In this document: in pieces, positions 42,267 through 50,782 of the stretch | Layout: every line of letters begins with the position of its first letter | Position numbering within the stretch: position 1 is the stretch's first letter | Source: JACKII01 sp965222315 | Lineage (GTDB): Bacteria; Pseudomonadota; Alphaproteobacteria; Bin95 | Reading direction: 5' to 3' | NCBI GenBank assembly: GCA_965222315.1 | Contig: OZ244951.1 | Location: 3,410,001 to 3,474,000 of the forward strand | Length of the DNA: 64,000 nt | Made by a program: the position numbers and the translations under genes | Notes under the pieces: generated by a model | The model's database searches: none | The model's input: only the letters and a program-made list of their open reading frames with translations | Told to the model about the DNA's origin: nothing

Positions 42267-42898
42267 TGAAGCTCTACATGGTCCCCCTCGCCCCGAACCC
42301 GACCAAGGTCATGCTCTACATCGCGGAGCGCGCCGAACGCGGTCTCGACATGGGGATCGAGCAGATTGTGGTGAACACCGTTAAGGGCCGCCACAAGGAG
42401 CCGGAGCATCTCACCCGCAACCCGTTTGGCACGCTGCCCGTGCTAGAACTGGACGACCGCACCTACCTGGTCGAGTCCCTCGCCATCATGGCCTATCTGG
42501 AGGACAAATTCCCGGATCACCCGCTGCTGCCGTCCAATCCGGAGGAGCGCGCCCGCCACCGGGATGTGGAGCGCATTGTCGACCTGCGCATCGCCCGCCA
42601 GATGGGCGCCTATGCCCACGCCACCAACTCCCCGCTCGGCCGTCCGCCCAACCCGGAACTGGCGGCCCAGATGGAAGCCGAACTGCAAACGCCCCTGGAC
42701 TATCTGGAAGGCTTGCTAGGCGATGGCCGGAACCTGTTGCTGGGCGACGGCGCGTCCATGGCGGACTGCACCCTCCAGGCATCCCTGCAATTCGTCCGCT
42801 TCGTCAAATGCGACCTGCTCGGTGGCCGTCCCCTGCTCCGCGCCTGGGACGAGCGCTACCGGGCCCGCCCCGCCGCTCAGAAAGTGCTGAAGTGGTAG
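42266..42898 (+). CDS. Glutathione S-transferase family protein
   Basis: This 210-residue GST has an N-terminal thioredoxin-like domain (KLYMVPLAPNPTKVMLYIAE), GSH site NPFGTLPVLELDD, ESLAIMAYLEDKFP and a C-terminal domain with the capping motif DGASMADCTLQASLQF. The start ATG overlaps the stop of the LLM oxidoreductase, suggesting the two act on the same electrophilic substrate. The gene is in frame from well upstream, but conserved sequence begins at 42266. Confidence 0.85.
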   Translation: MKLYMVPLAPNPTKVMLYIAERAERGLDMGIEQIVVNTVKGRHKEPEHLTRNPFGTLPVLELDDRTYLVESLAIMAYLEDKFPDHPLLPSNPEERARHRDVERIVDLRIARQMGAYAHATNSPLGRPPNPELAAQMEAELQTPLDYLEGLLGDGRNLLLGDGASMADCTLQASLQFVRFVKCDLLGGRPLLRAWDERYRARPAAQKVLKW

Positions 42899-43143
42899 CG
42901 CTCCGCAAGAACCTGCCCGCCGCACGATGAACCACTAGGAAATTGGCTCTCTTTTACTATGCAATCTCTTTTTCCATGCAGAAGGACATGACCTGCTCAG
43001 ATTGTTGGAGAAATAACGATGATTTCTATAAACATTAGATCGGTTAAGGGGGCGCTATATTGGAGCCTCCAGGCTCTATCTTGCGATTCTTGATATTCCT
43101 GGATCGTTAACATATGGTGCCATTGGGCTTGTTCCTTGGTTAT

Positions 43144-43159
43144 GTCAAACAGGTTTGAC
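43144..43159. promoter_or_regulatory. 16-bp palindrome upstream of the usp-BCCT genes, candidate operator
   Basis: GTCAAACAGGTTTGAC is a perfect inverted repeat with 7-base arms and a 2-base centre. It ends 37 bases before the usp start codon, in an AT-richer intergenic stretch (42899-43196). A second short dyad, GAGCCT-CC-AGGCTC, is at 43063-43076. The binding protein is unknown; TetR-, GntR- and BetI-like regulators use sites of this size. The gap holds no convincing gene. Confidence 0.5.
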
Positions 43160-43196
43160 CGATCACGGGGAAACGCTGCCGACAAAGGAGGAAACA

Positions 43197-43613
43197 TTGT
43201 ACTCAACCATTATGGTGCCGGTCGATTTGGAACACACTGATCGACTGGAAAAGGCACTGACAACCGCTGCTGACCTATGTCGCCACTACGGCGCAAAAGC
43301 GGTCTACGTCAGCGTGACCACATCAACCCCCAGCAGCATCGCCCGCACGCCGGCCGAATTCGGTAAAAAGCTCGACGCCTTCGCTGCGGCGCAAGCGGCC
43401 AAGCATGGCCACACCGCAGCCGGTCACGCGGTCGTGGCCCATGATCCCAGCATCGACCTGGATCCGACCCTATTGAAGGCTGCGGAGGATATTGGCGCAG
43501 ATCTCATCGTGATGGCGTCGCATGTGCCGAACGTCGTTAACTATGTCTGGCCCTCGAACGGCGGCGAGATCGCATCCCATGCCAAGGCATCCGTGCTGGT
43601 GGTTCGGGACTGA
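43197..43613 (+). CDS. Universal stress protein (UspA family)
   Basis: This 138-residue single-domain UspA-fold protein has the N-terminal strand YSTIMVPVDLEHTDRLEKAL and a C-terminal IGADLIVMASHVPN...ASHAKASVLVVRD. The usual ATP loop GxxGxxx is replaced by MASHVPNVVNYVWPSNGGEI, so nucleotide binding may differ. AAAGGAGG at 43184-43191 points to a TTG start at 43197, which also gives the standard Usp N-terminus; an earlier ATG at 43155 is unlikely. It precedes a BCCT transporter by 66 bases. Confidence 0.85.
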   Translation: MYSTIMVPVDLEHTDRLEKALTTAADLCRHYGAKAVYVSVTTSTPSSIARTPAEFGKKLDAFAAAQAAKHGHTAAGHAVVAHDPSIDLDPTLLKAAEDIGADLIVMASHVPNVVNYVWPSNGGEIASHAKASVLVVRD

Positions 43614-43679
43614 GTCACAAACCTGGCGGACCAAGGCCGTCAGGCATTACAGAAAATCAACCCGGTAAAGGGAACTCTT

Positions 43680-45320
43680 ATGACAGACCCATCGTCAGAC
43701 CAGGGCATACCTGCGCCCGAGGGCGAAGCCGACCTGATCGAAACAGATTATGAGGTCGGGCAGGACAATGTTGAGGGCAGCCTCGGCCCGTTCGGCTTCG
43801 ATATTCACAATCCGGTCTTTTTAATTTCCGGCCTTTCCGTCGTCGCTTTTGTCTTTTACGCGCTGGCCCTGCCGGAGCAGGCTGGTGAAATCTTCGGCTG
43901 GTTGCGCCCTGCGCTGACCTCCACGTTCGACTGGTTCTTCCTCGGCGCGGCCAACATTTTTGTGCTGTTCTGCCTGTTTCTGATCGTTAGCCCGTGGGGC
44001 GGCGTGCGGCTCGGCGGCAAGGAAGCCACGCCCGATTATGGCTATGTCGGTTGGTTCTCCATGTTGTTTGCGGCGGGCATGGGCATTGGACTGATGTTCT
44101 TTGGCGTGCTGGAGCCGGTCTATCACATGGCCATCTCCGAACCCTTGGGCGTGCCGTCGCCCTTCGACGCTGACGGCAATATCATCCCGGAGAATGTGGA
44201 AGCCGCCCGCGCCATGGGTCTGGCCGCCACCATATACCATTGGGGACTGCACCCTTGGGCGATATACGCCATTGTGGCGTTGGCGCTGGCCCTGTTCACC
44301 TACAACAAGGGGCTGCCGCTTAGCATCCGCTCCGCCTTTTACCCGATTTTCGGGGACAGGGTCTGGGGCTGGACCGGCCATATCATCGACACGCTGGCGG
44401 TGTTCGCAACCCTGTTCGGGCTTGCCACCTCGCTCGGCCTCGGCGCGCAACAGGCCAATGCGGGCCTGGAGCACATTTACGGTATTCCCAACAATATCAC
44501 GGTGCAGGTGATCCTGATCACCGCAATCACGGCTGTAGCACTCGTCTCGGTGCTGCGCGGCCTGGATGGTGGCGTTAAGGTTCTGTCAGAGGTCAACATG
44601 GCTGTGGCGGCGCTGCTGCTGCTGTTCGCCCTGGTGGCTGGCCCGACGATCACGATTTTCAGCGACTTCGTTACCGGCCTCGGCACCTATGCGACAGAAC
44701 TTCTGCCACTCAGCAACCCAGTCGGACGCGAAGATACCGGTTACAGTCAGGGCTGGACCTCGTTCTATTGGGCCTGGTGGATCAGTTGGTCGCCGTTTGT
44801 CGGCATGTTCATCGCCCGTGTAAGCCGCGGCCGCACGGTGCGGGAGTTCATCATCTGCGTCCTGATCATCCCGTCGCTCGTCTGCGTCCTTTGGATGGCA
44901 GTCTTCGGTGGCGTCGCCATCGACCAGGTGTTGACCGACCCGGTCAACAGCGCGGTCAAGGCCAACGTGATCGACTCCTACAGCCCGGAACTTTCGCTGT
45001 TCGCGATGCTGGAAGGGCTACCGCTTGCCTCGATCACGTCCACCATCGGCATCGTCCTGGTGATCGTGTTCTTCGTCACCTCGTCGGATAGCGGTAGCTT
45101 GGTGATCGACACCATCACTGCCGGCGGCAAGATCAACGCGCCGGTCTCGCAGCGTGTGTTCTGGTGTACGTTCGAAGGCGTGGTTGCCATCGTGCTGTTG
45201 ATCGGCGGCGGCCTGGGAGCGCTGCAAGCCATGGTGATCTCCACCGGCCTGCCGTTCACTATCGTGCTGTTGCTGATGTGCGTTGCCATCGTCAAAGGCC
45301 TGATAGCGGAGAAACGCTAG
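43680..45320 (+). CDS. BCCT-family betaine/choline/carnitine-type transporter
   Basis: This 546-residue secondary transporter has twelve membrane segments. The family signature is GWTSFYWAWWISWSPFVGMF (Trp-rich TM8) followed by FIARVSRGRTVREFI, and MLFAAGMGIGLMFFGVLEP lies in TM3. It imports a quaternary ammonium or similar osmolyte with Na+ or H+. The TM3 motif GMGIGLMF carries Met-Gly-Ile-Gly as in Na+-coupled BetP-type members. Pairing with a Usp gene recalls osmolyte TRAP operons that carry a Usp subunit. Confidence 0.9.
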   Translation: MTDPSSDQGIPAPEGEADLIETDYEVGQDNVEGSLGPFGFDIHNPVFLISGLSVVAFVFYALALPEQAGEIFGWLRPALTSTFDWFFLGAANIFVLFCLFLIVSPWGGVRLGGKEATPDYGYVGWFSMLFAAGMGIGLMFFGVLEPVYHMAISEPLGVPSPFDADGNIIPENVEAARAMGLAATIYHWGLHPWAIYAIVALALALFTYNKGLPLSIRSAFYPIFGDRVWGWTGHIIDTLAVFATLFGLATSLGLGAQQANAGLEHIYGIPNNITVQVILITAITAVALVSVLRGLDGGVKVLSEVNMAVAALLLLFALVAGPTITIFSDFVTGLGTYATELLPLSNPVGREDTGYSQGWTSFYWAWWISWSPFVGMFIARVSRGRTVREFIICVLIIPSLVCVLWMAVFGGVAIDQVLTDPVNSAVKANVIDSYSPELSLFAMLEGLPLASITSTIGIVLVIVFFVTSSDSGSLVIDTITAGGKINAPVSQRVFWCTFEGVVAIVLLIGGGLGALQAMVISTGLPFTIVLLLMCVAIVKGLIAEKR

Positions 45321-45371
45321 AGGGAAGACCATAGTCCCGGCAGCCGTCACGGCTGCCGGCCAACCGTTTCG

Positions 45372-45402
45372 CCGCCGTCCTCACCAGGGCGGCGGTTTTT
45401 TT
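45372..45402 (+). terminator. Rho-independent terminator after the BCCT gene
   Basis: CCGCCGTCCT (45372-45381), loop CACC, AGGGCGGCGG (45386-45395) form a 10-bp stem with one G-T pair, followed by seven T. A second hairpin (CCGGCAGCCGT-C-ACGGCTGCCGG) lies just before it at about 45336-45358. This ends the usp-BCCT unit. Confidence 0.85.
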
Positions 45403-45563
45403 GTCCGAGATCATTCACCACCGCGCGGCCATCGTCGCAAAGTGGGGTGACGCTCGGGCCCATTCCTCCATGCCTGGCCGCCTCCCGCCACCGTGTGCAG
45501 TTCCGCAGCCACGCTGTTAACCTAAGCGGCAATTCCCACCGCAAACCAAAAATTGGAAGCGCC

Positions 45564-46364
45564 ATGACCGAAGAACCCGCAGACCTTCTCTATGAGGTAA
45601 AGGATGGTGTCGCCACCATCACCCTAAACCGCCCGGCCCAGCGTAATGCCATGACGGCGGACATGCGCGAGCGGTTGAGCGGGCATCTGCAGCAGATCTC
45701 CAACGATCCGGCCATCCGCGTCGCCATCGTCACCGGCGCCGGCGGCGTCTTCTGTGCCGGCGCCGACCTGAAGCAGCGCGCGGCCAGCGGCGGCGTACGG
45801 GCGGAGGATGCCTCTGCCGCCACCGTGCTGGCGCCGGACCCGGGCGCGCGCTGGTCGACATTGAAAGTCTCCAAGCCGCTGATCGCCGCCATCGACGGCT
45901 ATTGCCTGGCGGGCGGCATGGAATTGGCGCTCGCCTGCGATATCCGCATCTGCACGCCATCGGCGCAGTTCGGTCTGCCGGAGGTCGTGCGCGGTTTCTT
46001 CCCCGGCGGCGGCGGCCCGCAGCGGCTGGTGAAGGCAATCCCGCAGTCCATGGCGATGGAAATGCTGCTCACCGGCGACCGCATCGATGCCGAAGCCGCT
46101 GCCCGCTCCGGCCTGGTGAGCCGGGTCGTTGCCGCCGAGGATCTGATGCCCACCGTTCGCAATTTGGCCGGGCGGATCGCCGGTCATGCGCCTCTGGCGG
46201 TGCGGACCGTCAAGGAGGTAGCCACGGCCGCACTCGACCAGACGCTGGAGCAATCGCTGCGCTTCGGCGACACGATGCGCTGGGTCATCGGCCAGACCGA
46301 AGACGCCAAGGAAGGCCCCCGCGCCTTCACTGAAAAGCGCGAGCCGCGGTTCAAAGGCCGGTAG
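45564..46364 (+). CDS. Enoyl-CoA hydratase/isomerase family protein
   Basis: This 266-residue crotonase-fold protein has TLNRPAQRNAMTADMRERL, oxyanion segments VTGAGGVFCAGADLKQRA and AIDGYCLAGGMELALACDI, and LPEVVRGFFPGGGGPQRL where catalytic Glu residues usually lie. It probably hydrates an enoyl-CoA in fatty acid or amino acid breakdown. ATG 45564 has GGAAG seven bases before it. It is a stand-alone gene between a terminator and the sigma-54 promoter region. Confidence 0.87.
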   Translation: MTEEPADLLYEVKDGVATITLNRPAQRNAMTADMRERLSGHLQQISNDPAIRVAIVTGAGGVFCAGADLKQRAASGGVRAEDASAATVLAPDPGARWSTLKVSKPLIAAIDGYCLAGGMELALACDIRICTPSAQFGLPEVVRGFFPGGGGPQRLVKAIPQSMAMEMLLTGDRIDAEAAARSGLVSRVVAAEDLMPTVRNLAGRIAGHAPLAVRTVKEVATAALDQTLEQSLRFGDTMRWVIGQTEDAKEGPRAFTEKREPRFKGR

Positions 46365-46919
46365 TAACGCAGCGACACTCCCCGCCCCCGCCCCCTTGCG
46401 CTGGCCACGCCGTCGCCGGCCAGCGCGGGCCACCATGGCGCTGGTTCGCGCCATCCGGGAAATCGCACAATTCCTGCCCAGTCTGCTTGGTCGGGGCAGG
46501 AGGCGCGAGCATTGATCAGCCTCTTGCCGGTGGCGGCTTCAGGTATTCACGCCAACATCCATGTCAGCCGTGCAGGCTGCAAATTGCTGCGGCGCAAAAA
46601 TATGCAATCAGGCTTTCCGGCTGGCTAAAGCGCTAGCAGCAATGCAGAGATTCACGTCAGGATCGAAATTTCCACCATGATAAATGCCGAAATTTTAACG
46701 CCACAGGTTCTGATTAACTGAATATTTTTTTGGCAATTTCCGCTCTGTATTTGCCTATTTTCTGTATCAAATTCCATATTTTAAGCATTAATAGAATTTT
46801 TTTTGTTTTTGGCACGCTGATTGCTTACTCATTGTTTCCTGATACCGGATTCCGCATCAAGTTTGCTTGTCCTTGATCAGGTGTACCCGACGTCAATCTC
46901 AACGCCAGGAGAATTCTTA
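46365..46919. other. 555-base regulatory gap upstream of the peptide ABC operon
   Basis: The first half is GC-rich without a gene. From about 46650 the DNA becomes markedly AT-rich, with runs such as AATATTTTTTTGG, suitable for bending by IHF, and leads into the sigma-54 promoter at 46809. No clear enhancer-binding palindrome was found. No coding frame is convincing. Confidence 0.5.
46809..46825 (+). promoter_or_regulatory. Sigma-54 (RpoN) promoter for the peptide/amide ABC operon
   Basis: TTGGCACGCTGATTGCT matches the sigma-54 -24/-12 consensus (TGGCACG-N4-TTGC) at every conserved base, with correct spacing between GG and GC. It lies 95 bases before the binding-protein ATG and is preceded by AT-rich DNA. 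Sigma-54 control implies a bacterial enhancer-binding activator such as NtrC, fitting a nitrogen-scavenging role for the operon. Confidence 0.8.
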
Positions 46920-48569
46920 ATGGCCGAAATGCAAGGCTCGCACATCACTGGAATGTTGCGACGCAACATTCGTCGAGGTATTTGCACCGCAGCACTAGCT
47001 GGCGCCATTGCACTGCCTCTGAACCATGCGAAAGCGGAGGACGTCCTCCGCGTCGCCATGACCGCAGCGGACATTCCGATCAATATCGGCCAGCCGGACC
47101 AAGGGTTCGAAGGCTTCCGCTTCATGGGCTACATGCTCTACGACACGCTGGTGCTTTGGGACCTGTCCAAAGCAGACGAGCCGGCCGGCCTGACCCCCGG
47201 CCTGGCCGAAAGCTGGTCGGTCGACCCCGACAATCCGGAGCGTTGGATTTTCAATCTGCGCAAGGGCGTAAAGTACCACGACGGCAGCGACTTCACTGCC
47301 GACGACGTGGTCTGGAACTTCGAAAAAGTGCGCAATACGGACGCGCCACATTATGAGCCGAAGCAGGCGGCCCTGGTCGCCGTGCGCATCCCGGCCCTGA
47401 AAGAGGTGAACAAGATCGACGACTATACGGTCGAGATCATCACCAACGGCGTCAGCGCCTATGTGCCTTACCAGGTGAGCTTCTGGTTCATGTCGAGCCA
47501 GGAACATTACGAAGAGGTCGGCAGTTGGGCCGAGTTCGCCAAATCGCCCTCCGGCACCGGCCCGTGGAAGTTCGTCTCCCAGACGCCGCGCGCCAAGGTC
47601 GAGATGGTGCCGAACAAAGACTATTGGAACCCGGAGCGCGTGCCGAAGGTTGACCGCGTAATCCTGCGTCCGATTCCGGAAGCATCGGCCCGCGTCGCCG
47701 CGCTGCTCTCCGGCCAGGTTGACTTCATCGAAGCGCCGCCGCCGGATGCAATCCCGCGCCTGGAATCCTCAGGCATGAATATCATCACCAATGCCTACCC
47801 GCACAACTGGGCGATCAAGCCGAGCCGCATCGAAGGCTCGCCCTGGAACGATATCAATGTGCGTAAGGCGGCGAACCTCTGCATCGACCGCGATGGCATG
47901 AACCAGATGCTGGGCGGGCTTAGTGTGCCGGCCGAAGGTCACCTGCCGCCGGGCGACACATGGTTTGGCAATCCGGAGTTCAAGCTCGGCTTCCGGCCGG
48001 ACGAAGCGCGTGATCTCATGGCGGAAAGCGGCCACAGCGCCGATGATCCGCTGACGGTGAAAATCGCGATCTCCACCAGCGGTTCCGGCCAGATGCAGCC
48101 GCTGCCGATGTTCGAGTTCCTGCAGGCGAACCTCAGCGAGTGCTACTTCAACGTTGAAGCCGAGGTGATGGAATGGAACGCGCTCACGGCTTTCCACCGG
48201 AAGCCGGCAAACTCCGACGAGGCGGTCAGCAAGAGCATTAACGGCGCCATCGTCAGCCACGCGACCCAGGACCCGTACAGCGGTTTCGAGCGCTTCTTCC
48301 TGTCCTCGCGCATCTCGCCGGCCGGTTCCAACTGGGGCATGCTGAAGGATCCCTGGTACGACGAGACACTGGCGAAAGCGGCCAAGACGTTCGACGCGGA
48401 AGAGTTGAACAAGATCCTGGCGACCGTCCATGAGCGGGCGGTGAACAACGCCGAATGGATCTGGGTGACGCATGACGTCAACCCGCGCGCCACGGCTCCG
48501 CACGTCAAGGGCTTCGTCCAGGCGAAGAGCTGGTTCCAGGACCTCACGCCGATCTCCATCGAGCGCTAG
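46920..48569 (+). CDS. Peptide/nickel-type ABC transporter substrate-binding protein (SBP family 5)
   Basis: This 549-residue periplasmic binding protein of the DppA/OppA family has an N-terminal signal with twin Arg pairs (MLRRNIRRGICTAALAGAIA) and likely cleavage after NHAKA. Family motifs include LAESWSVDPDNPERWIFNLR and KYHDGSDFTADDVVWNFEKV. CAGGAG eight bases upstream fixes the ATG at 46920. The ligand is unknown; the amidase genes in the same operon suggest an amide-containing compound. A hairpin follows the stop. Confidence 0.88.
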   Translation: MAEMQGSHITGMLRRNIRRGICTAALAGAIALPLNHAKAEDVLRVAMTAADIPINIGQPDQGFEGFRFMGYMLYDTLVLWDLSKADEPAGLTPGLAESWSVDPDNPERWIFNLRKGVKYHDGSDFTADDVVWNFEKVRNTDAPHYEPKQAALVAVRIPALKEVNKIDDYTVEIITNGVSAYVPYQVSFWFMSSQEHYEEVGSWAEFAKSPSGTGPWKFVSQTPRAKVEMVPNKDYWNPERVPKVDRVILRPIPEASARVAALLSGQVDFIEAPPPDAIPRLESSGMNIITNAYPHNWAIKPSRIEGSPWNDINVRKAANLCIDRDGMNQMLGGLSVPAEGHLPPGDTWFGNPEFKLGFRPDEARDLMAESGHSADDPLTVKIAISTSGSGQMQPLPMFEFLQANLSECYFNVEAEVMEWNALTAFHRKPANSDEAVSKSINGAIVSHATQDPYSGFERFFLSSRISPAGSNWGMLKDPWYDETLAKAAKTFDAEELNKILATVHERAVNNAEWIWVTHDVNPRATAPHVKGFVQAKSWFQDLTPISIER

Positions 48570-48576
48570 AGAGCCT

Positions 48577-48610
48577 GCCGCCCGTCCGGCCTTGACGCTG
48601 GGCGGGCGGC
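48577..48610 (+). terminator. Intra-operon hairpin after the binding-protein gene
   Basis: GCCGCCCGTCC (48577-48587) pairs with GGGCGGGCGGC (48600-48610) with one G-T wobble, and AACTTTT follows. It is a strong stem with a weak T-run, as expected for partial termination that keeps permease levels below those of the binding protein. Confidence 0.6.
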
Positions 48611-48676
48611 AACTTTTGCCCGGCCTACCCCTTTGTCCTTCGCAATTCCGCTCCCGCAGGTTCAGAGATCGCCCTG

Positions 48677-49627
48677 ATGCTGCTCTATGTATTAAAGCGT
48701 CTGATTTACACCATCCCCATTGCCTTCGGCGTGTCGCTGATCTGCTTCGCCCTGGTCCATATCGGCCCTGGCGATCCACTCAGCACCCTGCTGCCGGAGG
48801 ACGCACCACAGGAAGTTGTGGATCGGCTCAAGGCCGAATATGGCCTCGATAAACCATTGGCCCTCCAATACGTTATTTGGCTTGGGAAGGCGTTGACCGG
48901 CGATTTCGGTATCTCCATCGTCACCAGCCGGCCGGTCATTGGCGAGGTGCTGCCGGCGCTGGTCAACAGCATCATCCTCGCGGTTGGCGGCTCAATCCTC
49001 GGCTTTTTTGTCGGCGTTTTGCTAGGCGGCCTCGCTGGCTTTTTCCATGGGCGTCCGGCCGACCGTATCTTTACCGGCATCGCGATCACGGGCGTCAGCG
49101 TCCCCCATTATTGGCTCGCCATCGTGCTCGTCATTATCTTTGCGGTCGAACTGCCCTGGCTGCCGTCGCTCGGCATGAATATGAGCGGATCGACCGAGTT
49201 CTCGTTCTCAATCGAAAACTTCCGGCACATGGTGCTGCCGGTAATCGCTCTCTCTGTCATTCCTGCCGGTATCGTCACCCGAACCGTGCGGGGGGCCGTT
49301 GCCGAACTGCTGAATCAGGAGTTCGTGGAGGCGTTGCGTGCCAAAGGCATGAGCGAGAGCAAAATCGTCCGTCATGTTGCCAAGAACGCGGCCCCGCAGG
49401 TGCTGGCGGTGATGGGCCTCCAGATGGGCTACCTGCTCGGCGGGTCGATCCTGATCGAAACCGTGTTTGCCTGGCCAGGCACCGGCCTGCTGCTGAATAA
49501 CGCCATATTCTCCCGCGACATCCCCTTGCTACAGGGCACGATCCTCATGCTGGCCCTGATATTCGTCGCGCTGAACCTTCTGGTGGATGTCGCGCAGGCA
49601 ACCCTCGACCCCCGTATCAAACGTTGA
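48677..49627 (+). CDS. Peptide-type ABC transporter permease, DppB family
   Basis: This 316-residue inner-membrane permease begins MLLYVLKRLIYTIPIAFGVS, the standard DppB start, with GPGDPLSTLLPEDAP, about six membrane segments and the EAA-like loop EFVEALRAKGMSESKIVRHV near residue 215. It ends LLVDVAQATLDPRIKR. It partners with the next gene product and the ATPases encoded on the opposite strand at 52277-54331. Confidence 0.9.
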   Translation: MLLYVLKRLIYTIPIAFGVSLICFALVHIGPGDPLSTLLPEDAPQEVVDRLKAEYGLDKPLALQYVIWLGKALTGDFGISIVTSRPVIGEVLPALVNSIILAVGGSILGFFVGVLLGGLAGFFHGRPADRIFTGIAITGVSVPHYWLAIVLVIIFAVELPWLPSLGMNMSGSTEFSFSIENFRHMVLPVIALSVIPAGIVTRTVRGAVAELLNQEFVEALRAKGMSESKIVRHVAKNAAPQVLAVMGLQMGYLLGGSILIETVFAWPGTGLLLNNAIFSRDIPLLQGTILMLALIFVALNLLVDVAQATLDPRIKR

Positions 49628-49643
49628 ACCTGGAACCGCTGAC

Positions 49644-50555
49644 ATGACTGCACAAACCGCCGCCAGCGCCCAGCCGGTCACGGCCGCCGAAGCGCCCGCT
49701 TCCGCTGGCAACAAAAGACGCGGCTACTGGTCGACCGTGTGGGAGAGGCTGCGCCGCGATCCCGTTACCATCGGCTGCGCCACCATCATTTTATTGATCT
49801 TACTGGCAGCCATCTTCGCACCGCTGGTCGCCCCGCACGATCCCTACGACACCAACATGCTGAAACGTCTGGCGCCGGTCGGCACCGCCGGATTCTTGCT
49901 CGGAACTGACGAGTTGGGCCGCGACATGCTCAGCCGCCTGATCTATGGCGGACGGGTATCGCTCTTCACCGCGATCGCCCCGGTGATGGGCGCGCTGCTG
50001 ATCGGCGGCACACTGGGCATTGTCGCCGGCTTCCTGGGCGGGCGGGTCAACATGATCATCATGCGGACGATGGATGTATTCTACGCCTTCCCGTCAATCC
50101 TGCTGGCGATTGCGATTTCCGGCGCGTTGGGCTCCGGGGTCGTCAATGCCGTGATCTCCCTCACGCTGATCTTCATGCCGCCCATTTGCCGGGTCGCCGA
50201 AACGGTGACGACCCAGGTCCGGAACCTGGACTTCGTCGCCGCGGCCCGCGCGACGCCCGCCAGTACCGGGCGCATCCTCCGTGTGCACATCCTGGGCAAC
50301 GTGCTGGGGCCGGTCCTGATCTATTCTTCCAGCCTGGTGAGCGTATCAATCATCATTGCCTCCGGGCTTAGCTTCCTGGGTCTGGGCGTCAGCCCGCCGG
50401 AAGCGGACTGGGGCCTGATGCTGAATACGTTGCGCCAGTCGATTTATGTCGCTCCACTGAATGCGGCGCTGCCTGGCGTGATGATCTTTATCACAGGCTT
50501 CTGCTTCAATCTGATGAGCGACGGCCTGCGATCCGCTATGGATGTGAAGCTGTAA
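49644..50555 (+). CDS. Peptide-type ABC transporter permease, DppC family
   Basis: This 303-residue permease has a 25-residue Ala-rich N-terminal tail, a first membrane helix near residue 45, LLGTDELGRDMLSRLIYGGR (DppC signature), the coupling loop DFVAAARATPASTGRILRVH and LSFLGLGVSPPEADWGLML. It starts 16 bases after the DppB-type gene. It forms the heterodimeric channel with that protein. Confidence 0.9.
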   Translation: MTAQTAASAQPVTAAEAPASAGNKRRGYWSTVWERLRRDPVTIGCATIILLILLAAIFAPLVAPHDPYDTNMLKRLAPVGTAGFLLGTDELGRDMLSRLIYGGRVSLFTAIAPVMGALLIGGTLGIVAGFLGGRVNMIIMRTMDVFYAFPSILLAIAISGALGSGVVNAVISLTLIFMPPICRVAETVTTQVRNLDFVAAARATPASTGRILRVHILGNVLGPVLIYSSSLVSVSIIIASGLSFLGLGVSPPEADWGLMLNTLRQSIYVAPLNAALPGVMIFITGFCFNLMSDGLRSAMDVKL

Positions 50556-50572
50556 AGAGACGGAGACAAGCG

Positions 50573-50782
50573 ATGAGTTCCAACCAGCCAATCGACATCG
50601 ACGCGTTCGCCGCATTGGCAGCGCAACGCGGCCTGACAATCGAAAGCGATGAAATGCTTGCCCGTCTGTACGCCGGCTACTGCTCGCTGCAGGATTTGAT
50701 GGCCGCGCTGCCCGGCAATCCCGACCCGGCGACCGACCCGTCGCTGATATTCCTGCCTGATGGCGCGGAGATCGGGCGATGA
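50573..50782 (+). CDS. AtzG-like small amidase partner (DUF4089-type)
   Basis: This 69-residue protein, IDIDAFAALAAQRGLTIES...LYAGYCSLQDLMAALP, has the two-helix GatC-like shape of AtzG/DUF4089 proteins. In cyanuric acid degradation AtzG forms a GatCA-like complex with the amidase AtzE. Here its stop overlaps the amidase start by four bases (ATGA), so it probably stabilises that enzyme. The family call is based on size, pattern and neighbour. Confidence 0.7.
   Translation: MSSNQPIDIDAFAALAAQRGLTIESDEMLARLYAGYCSLQDLMAALPGNPDPATDPSLIFLPDGAEIGR

Noticed and set aside
42997..43206. 69-codon minus-strand frame upstream of the universal stress protein
   Set aside because: It overlaps the usp ribosome binding site and the operator-like palindrome, has no ribosome binding site of its own and no family.
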